7,022 nt of DNA. Origin: Comamonas sp. GTDB taxonomy: Bacteria > Pseudomonadota > Gammaproteobacteria > Burkholderiales > Burkholderiaceae_C. Position 1 is the first letter of the stretch, and every line of letters begins with the position of its first letter. The stretch spans positions 1-7,022 of the forward strand of contig JAFAIY010000423.1 in the NCBI GenBank assembly GCA_019236485.1, written 5' to 3'. Of this stretch, positions 4,892-7,022 are shown one piece after another. The notes beneath the pieces were generated by a model, which saw nothing but the letters and a program-made list of their open reading frames with translations, made no database searches and was not told the origin of the DNA. Made by a program: the position numbers and the translations under genes.

Positions 4892-7003
4892 GTGAACGCA
4901 TCCAGCCCAGAAACCTCCTCCACGCCCTCCGCAACCAGCGCGCCCGCGCGCCGCCCCATCCGCGACCTGCCCGACGAGCTGATCAGCCAGATCGCTGCGG
5001 GCGAGGTGGTCGAGCGTCCCGCCTCCGTGGTGCGCGAACTCGTGGACAACGCGCTGGACTCCGGCGCCAGCCAGATCACCGTGCGCCTTTTGGCCGGCGG
5101 CGTGCGCCTGATCGCCGTGGAGGACGACGGCTGCGGCATTCCGCAGGCCGAGCTGCCCGTGGCCCTGCGCCGCCATGCCACCAGCAAGATCACCGATCTG
5201 CACGATCTGGAAACCGTGGCCACCATGGGTTTTCGCGGCGAGGCGCTGGCCGCCATCGCCTCGGTGTCAGAAACCTCCATCTTCTCGCGCCCCGCGGGGC
5301 AGGAATCGGCGTTTCTGCTCGACGCCCGCAGCGGCGAGCTGCGTCCCGCGGCCCGCAACCAGGGCACGACGGTCGAAGTCAAGGAGCTGTTCTTCTCCAC
5401 TCCCGCGCGCCGCAAATTCCTCAAGAGCGATGCTACCGAGCTTGCGCACTGCATTGAATCCGTGCGCCGCCATGCGCTGGCCCGGCCCGATGTGGGCTTT
5501 GCCATCTGGCATGAGGGCAAGCTGGTCGAGCAGTGGCGCGCCGCCACGGGTGCCGCCGAGGAAGCGCTGTCGCGCCGCCTGGCCGATGTGCTGAGCGACA
5601 AGTTTGTCGAGAACTCCGTGGCCGTGGACCACTGGGCCGGAGCCGTGCATGTGACCGGCCGCGCCGGCATTCCCGATGCCTCGCGCTCGCGACCCGACCA
5701 GCAGTTCTGCTATGTCAACGGCCGCTTTGTGCGCGACAAGGTGCTGACCCACGCGGCCCGCTCGGCCTATGAGGATGTGCTGCACGGCAACAAGCAGCCG
5801 ATCTATGCGCTGTATATAGAGATAGACCCCGCGCGCGTGGATGTGAACGTGCATCCCACCAAGATCGAGGTGCGCTTTCGCGACAGCCGCGAGGTGCACC
5901 AGGCCGTGCGCCATGCGATCGAGAACGCGCTGGCCGCGCCGCGTGCGGCCGCCGTTGTCGAAGCCGCTGCGCTGGAGGCCGCACGCCAGCCCGGGCTGAT
6001 TTCCGAAGCCGAACCGGCCCCCGCCAAGGCCGCGGCCCCGGCCTGGCCCCAGACCCGCATGGCTTTTGGCGATGAACGCGCGGGCCAGCCGGTCAGCGAT
6101 CTTGCCAAGCTCTGGGCACCCATGCGCGAAACCGCTGGAGCAGCGACGCCCATGGCGACGGCGGCCAGCACGCCGGCCGCGATCGATGACGGCCCGGCGG
6201 CACAAGACAGCAGCATCAGGCTGCGGCCCTCGGGGCAGTCCAGCTATTTTCAGCAGAAAGCGCCTGCAGCCCCTTCCGTACAAGCGCCAGCAGCTACTAC
6301 TTCAATAGCACCAGCGGCCGCGCCGACGGCAGCACCCGTCCAGGTGATGTTGCAGACGCAGGCGCCTGCCGAGGCCGAGCCGGCACCCGTCACCGACAAC
6401 GCTCCGGCCTGGCCTCTGGGCCGCGCCGTGGCCCAGCTCCATGGCGTGTACATCCTGGCCGAGAACTCTCAGGGCCTGATCATCGTGGACATGCATGCCG
6501 CACACGAGCGCATCGTCTACGAGCAGCTCAAGAGCGCCGTGAATACCGAAAACGGCGACGAGCAGATCCCCAGCCAGCCACTGGTGATTCCCGCAACCTT
6601 CGCGGCCACGCCCGAGGAGGTGGCCACGGCCGAAGCCCATGCCGATACGCTGCAAACCCTGGGCCTGGAGGTCTCGCCCTTCTCGCCCAAGACCCTGGCC
6701 GTGCGCGCCGTGCCCGCCACCCTGGCCCAGGGCGACGCCGTGGAACTGGCGCGCAGCGTGCTGGCCGAGCTGGCCCAGCACGACGCCAGCACCGTGGTGC
6801 AGCGCGCGCGCAACGAAATCCTGGCCACCATGGCCTGCCATGGTGCGGTGCGCGCCAACCGCAAGCTCACGCTGGACGAGATGAATGCGCTGCTGCGCCA
6901 GATGGAAGTCACCGAGCGCTCCGACCAATGCAACCATGGCCGCCCCACCTGGCGCCAGCTGGGCATGAAGGACCTGGACGCGCTGTTCCTGCGCGGCCGC
7001 TAA
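4892..7003 (+). CDS. mutL: DNA mismatch repair protein MutL, endonuclease type
   Basis: MutL couples mismatch recognition by MutS to strand incision and removal. The product is 703 residues (E. coli 615). After about 22 Ser/Thr/Ala/Pro-rich residues comes the GHKL ATPase: IAAGEVVERPASVVRELVDNALDSG with E49 and N53 (E. coli E29 and N33), DDGCG (78-82), RRHATSK and GFRGEALA (113-120). Its second subdomain ends with VDVNVHPTKIEVRF. A low-complexity Ala/Pro linker covers roughly 345-515. The C-terminal dimerization domain carries the metal-binding nuclease signature DMHAAHERIVYE (533-544), plus ACH (648-650), CNHGRP (680-685) and FLR (699-701). It is therefore the nicking type found in bacteria without MutH, not the E. 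coli type. The GTG start has no Shine-Dalgarno sequence and coincides with the predicted transcription start; the next in-frame ATG lies inside the ATPase domain. In E. coli mutL directly follows amiB; here the lipoprotein/dedA block intervenes. Confidence 0.96.
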   Translation: MNASSPETSSTPSATSAPARRPIRDLPDELISQIAAGEVVERPASVVRELVDNALDSGASQITVRLLAGGVRLIAVEDDGCGIPQAELPVALRRHATSKITDLHDLETVATMGFRGEALAAIASVSETSIFSRPAGQESAFLLDARSGELRPAARNQGTTVEVKELFFSTPARRKFLKSDATELAHCIESVRRHALARPDVGFAIWHEGKLVEQWRAATGAAEEALSRRLADVLSDKFVENSVAVDHWAGAVHVTGRAGIPDASRSRPDQQFCYVNGRFVRDKVLTHAARSAYEDVLHGNKQPIYALYIEIDPARVDVNVHPTKIEVRFRDSREVHQAVRHAIENALAAPRAAAVVEAAALEAARQPGLISEAEPAPAKAAAPAWPQTRMAFGDERAGQPVSDLAKLWAPMRETAGAATPMATAASTPAAIDDGPAAQDSSIRLRPSGQSSYFQQKAPAAPSVQAPAATTSIAPAAAPTAAPVQVMLQTQAPAEAEPAPVTDNAPAWPLGRAVAQLHGVYILAENSQGLIIVDMHAAHERIVYEQLKSAVNTENGDEQIPSQPLVIPATFAATPEEVATAEAHADTLQTLGLEVSPFSPKTLAVRAVPATLAQGDAVELARSVLAELAQHDASTVVQRARNEILATMACHGAVRANRKLTLDEMNALLRQMEVTERSDQCNHGRPTWRQLGMKDLDALFLRGR
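6242..6309. repeat. Repeat-like element captured in the mutL linker coding sequence
   Basis: This segment of mutL (codons about 451-473) is bounded by GCTATT (6243-6248) and its inverse AATAGC (6304-6309), and contains inner GCGC-bearing arms. Read on the minus strand it begins GCTATTGAAG and contains AGCTGCTGGCGCTTGTACGG. That resembles small dispersed repeats I recall from Comamonadaceae genomes. The reading frame stays open through it, encoding Ala/Pro/Gln-rich linker. The resemblance is from memory and was not searched. Confidence 0.4.
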
Positions 7004-7009
7004 ACCCCA

Positions 7010-7022
7010 ATGCACCGGCCCG
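7010..7022 (+). CDS. Possible start of the next gene (by synteny, miaA)
   Basis: An ATG at 7010, seven bases after the mutL stop, opens four codons (MHRP) before the window ends. In E. coli and many proteobacteria miaA (tRNA dimethylallyltransferase) follows mutL. Four codons cannot identify a gene and no good ribosome site is visible, so this rests on gene order alone. Confidence 0.25.

Noticed and set aside
5267..6283. Long minus-strand open frame (338 codons) opposite mutL
   Set aside because: Antisense shadow of the MutL ATPase and linker, with low-complexity Gly/His/Arg-rich product.
1..7022. CRISPR arrays, tRNA or rRNA genes, insertion sequences, phage or toxin-antitoxin genes
   Set aside because: No regularly spaced repeats, tRNA-like folds, transposase motifs or atypical gene cassettes were seen; coding regions are ordinary chromosomal genes.

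Overview
The window is high-GC chromosomal DNA from a betaproteobacterium in the order Burkholderiales, most likely family Comamonadaceae (Comamonas, Delftia or Acidovorax type). I base this on strong G/C at third codon positions, a Tat-exported AmiC with a Pro/Ala linker, an endonuclease-type MutL with a long Ala/Pro linker, and a repeat in the mutL linker that resembles small dispersed repeats I recall from this family. The taxonomic call is inference; no database was searched.

Layout, left to right. (1) 1-1076, minus strand: queG, epoxyqueuosine reductase, missing only its extreme C-terminus at the window edge. (2) 1059-3049, plus strand: tsaE then amiC, translationally coupled through an ATGA overlap. 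The start codons of queG and tsaE face each other and overlap by 18 bases. (3) 3210-4771: an envelope module of a small glycine-zipper lipoprotein (plus), a DedA-family membrane protein (minus) and a second, paralogous glycine-zipper lipoprotein (plus). A perfect 30-base palindromic terminator lies between the first lipoprotein and dedA. The 347-base gap between dedA and the second lipoprotein holds several dyad symmetries and a candidate dedA promoter. (4) 4803-4826: a clear intrinsic terminator. (5) 4855-7003, plus strand: mutL with its own promoter, apparently leaderless and with a GTG start. The last 13 bases could open the next gene, by synteny miaA.

The backbone queG / tsaE-amidase-mutL matches the well-known Escherichia coli neighbourhood yjeS(queG) / yjeF-yjeE(tsaE)-amiB-mutL-miaA-hfq. 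Here the nnr (yjeF) gene is absent from the junction and the lipoprotein-dedA-lipoprotein block is inserted between amidase and mutL. Functionally the window joins tRNA modification (QueG for queuosine, TsaE for t6A), cell-wall splitting and envelope maintenance (AmiC, DedA, two lipoproteins) and mismatch repair (MutL).

No mobile element, CRISPR array, tRNA or rRNA was seen. Nothing here clearly forms a new biological system. The points most worth a second look are the duplicated lipoproteins bracketing dedA, the probable leaderless mutL transcript, the dyad-rich dedA/lipoprotein intergenic region, and a repeat-like element captured inside the mutL coding sequence.
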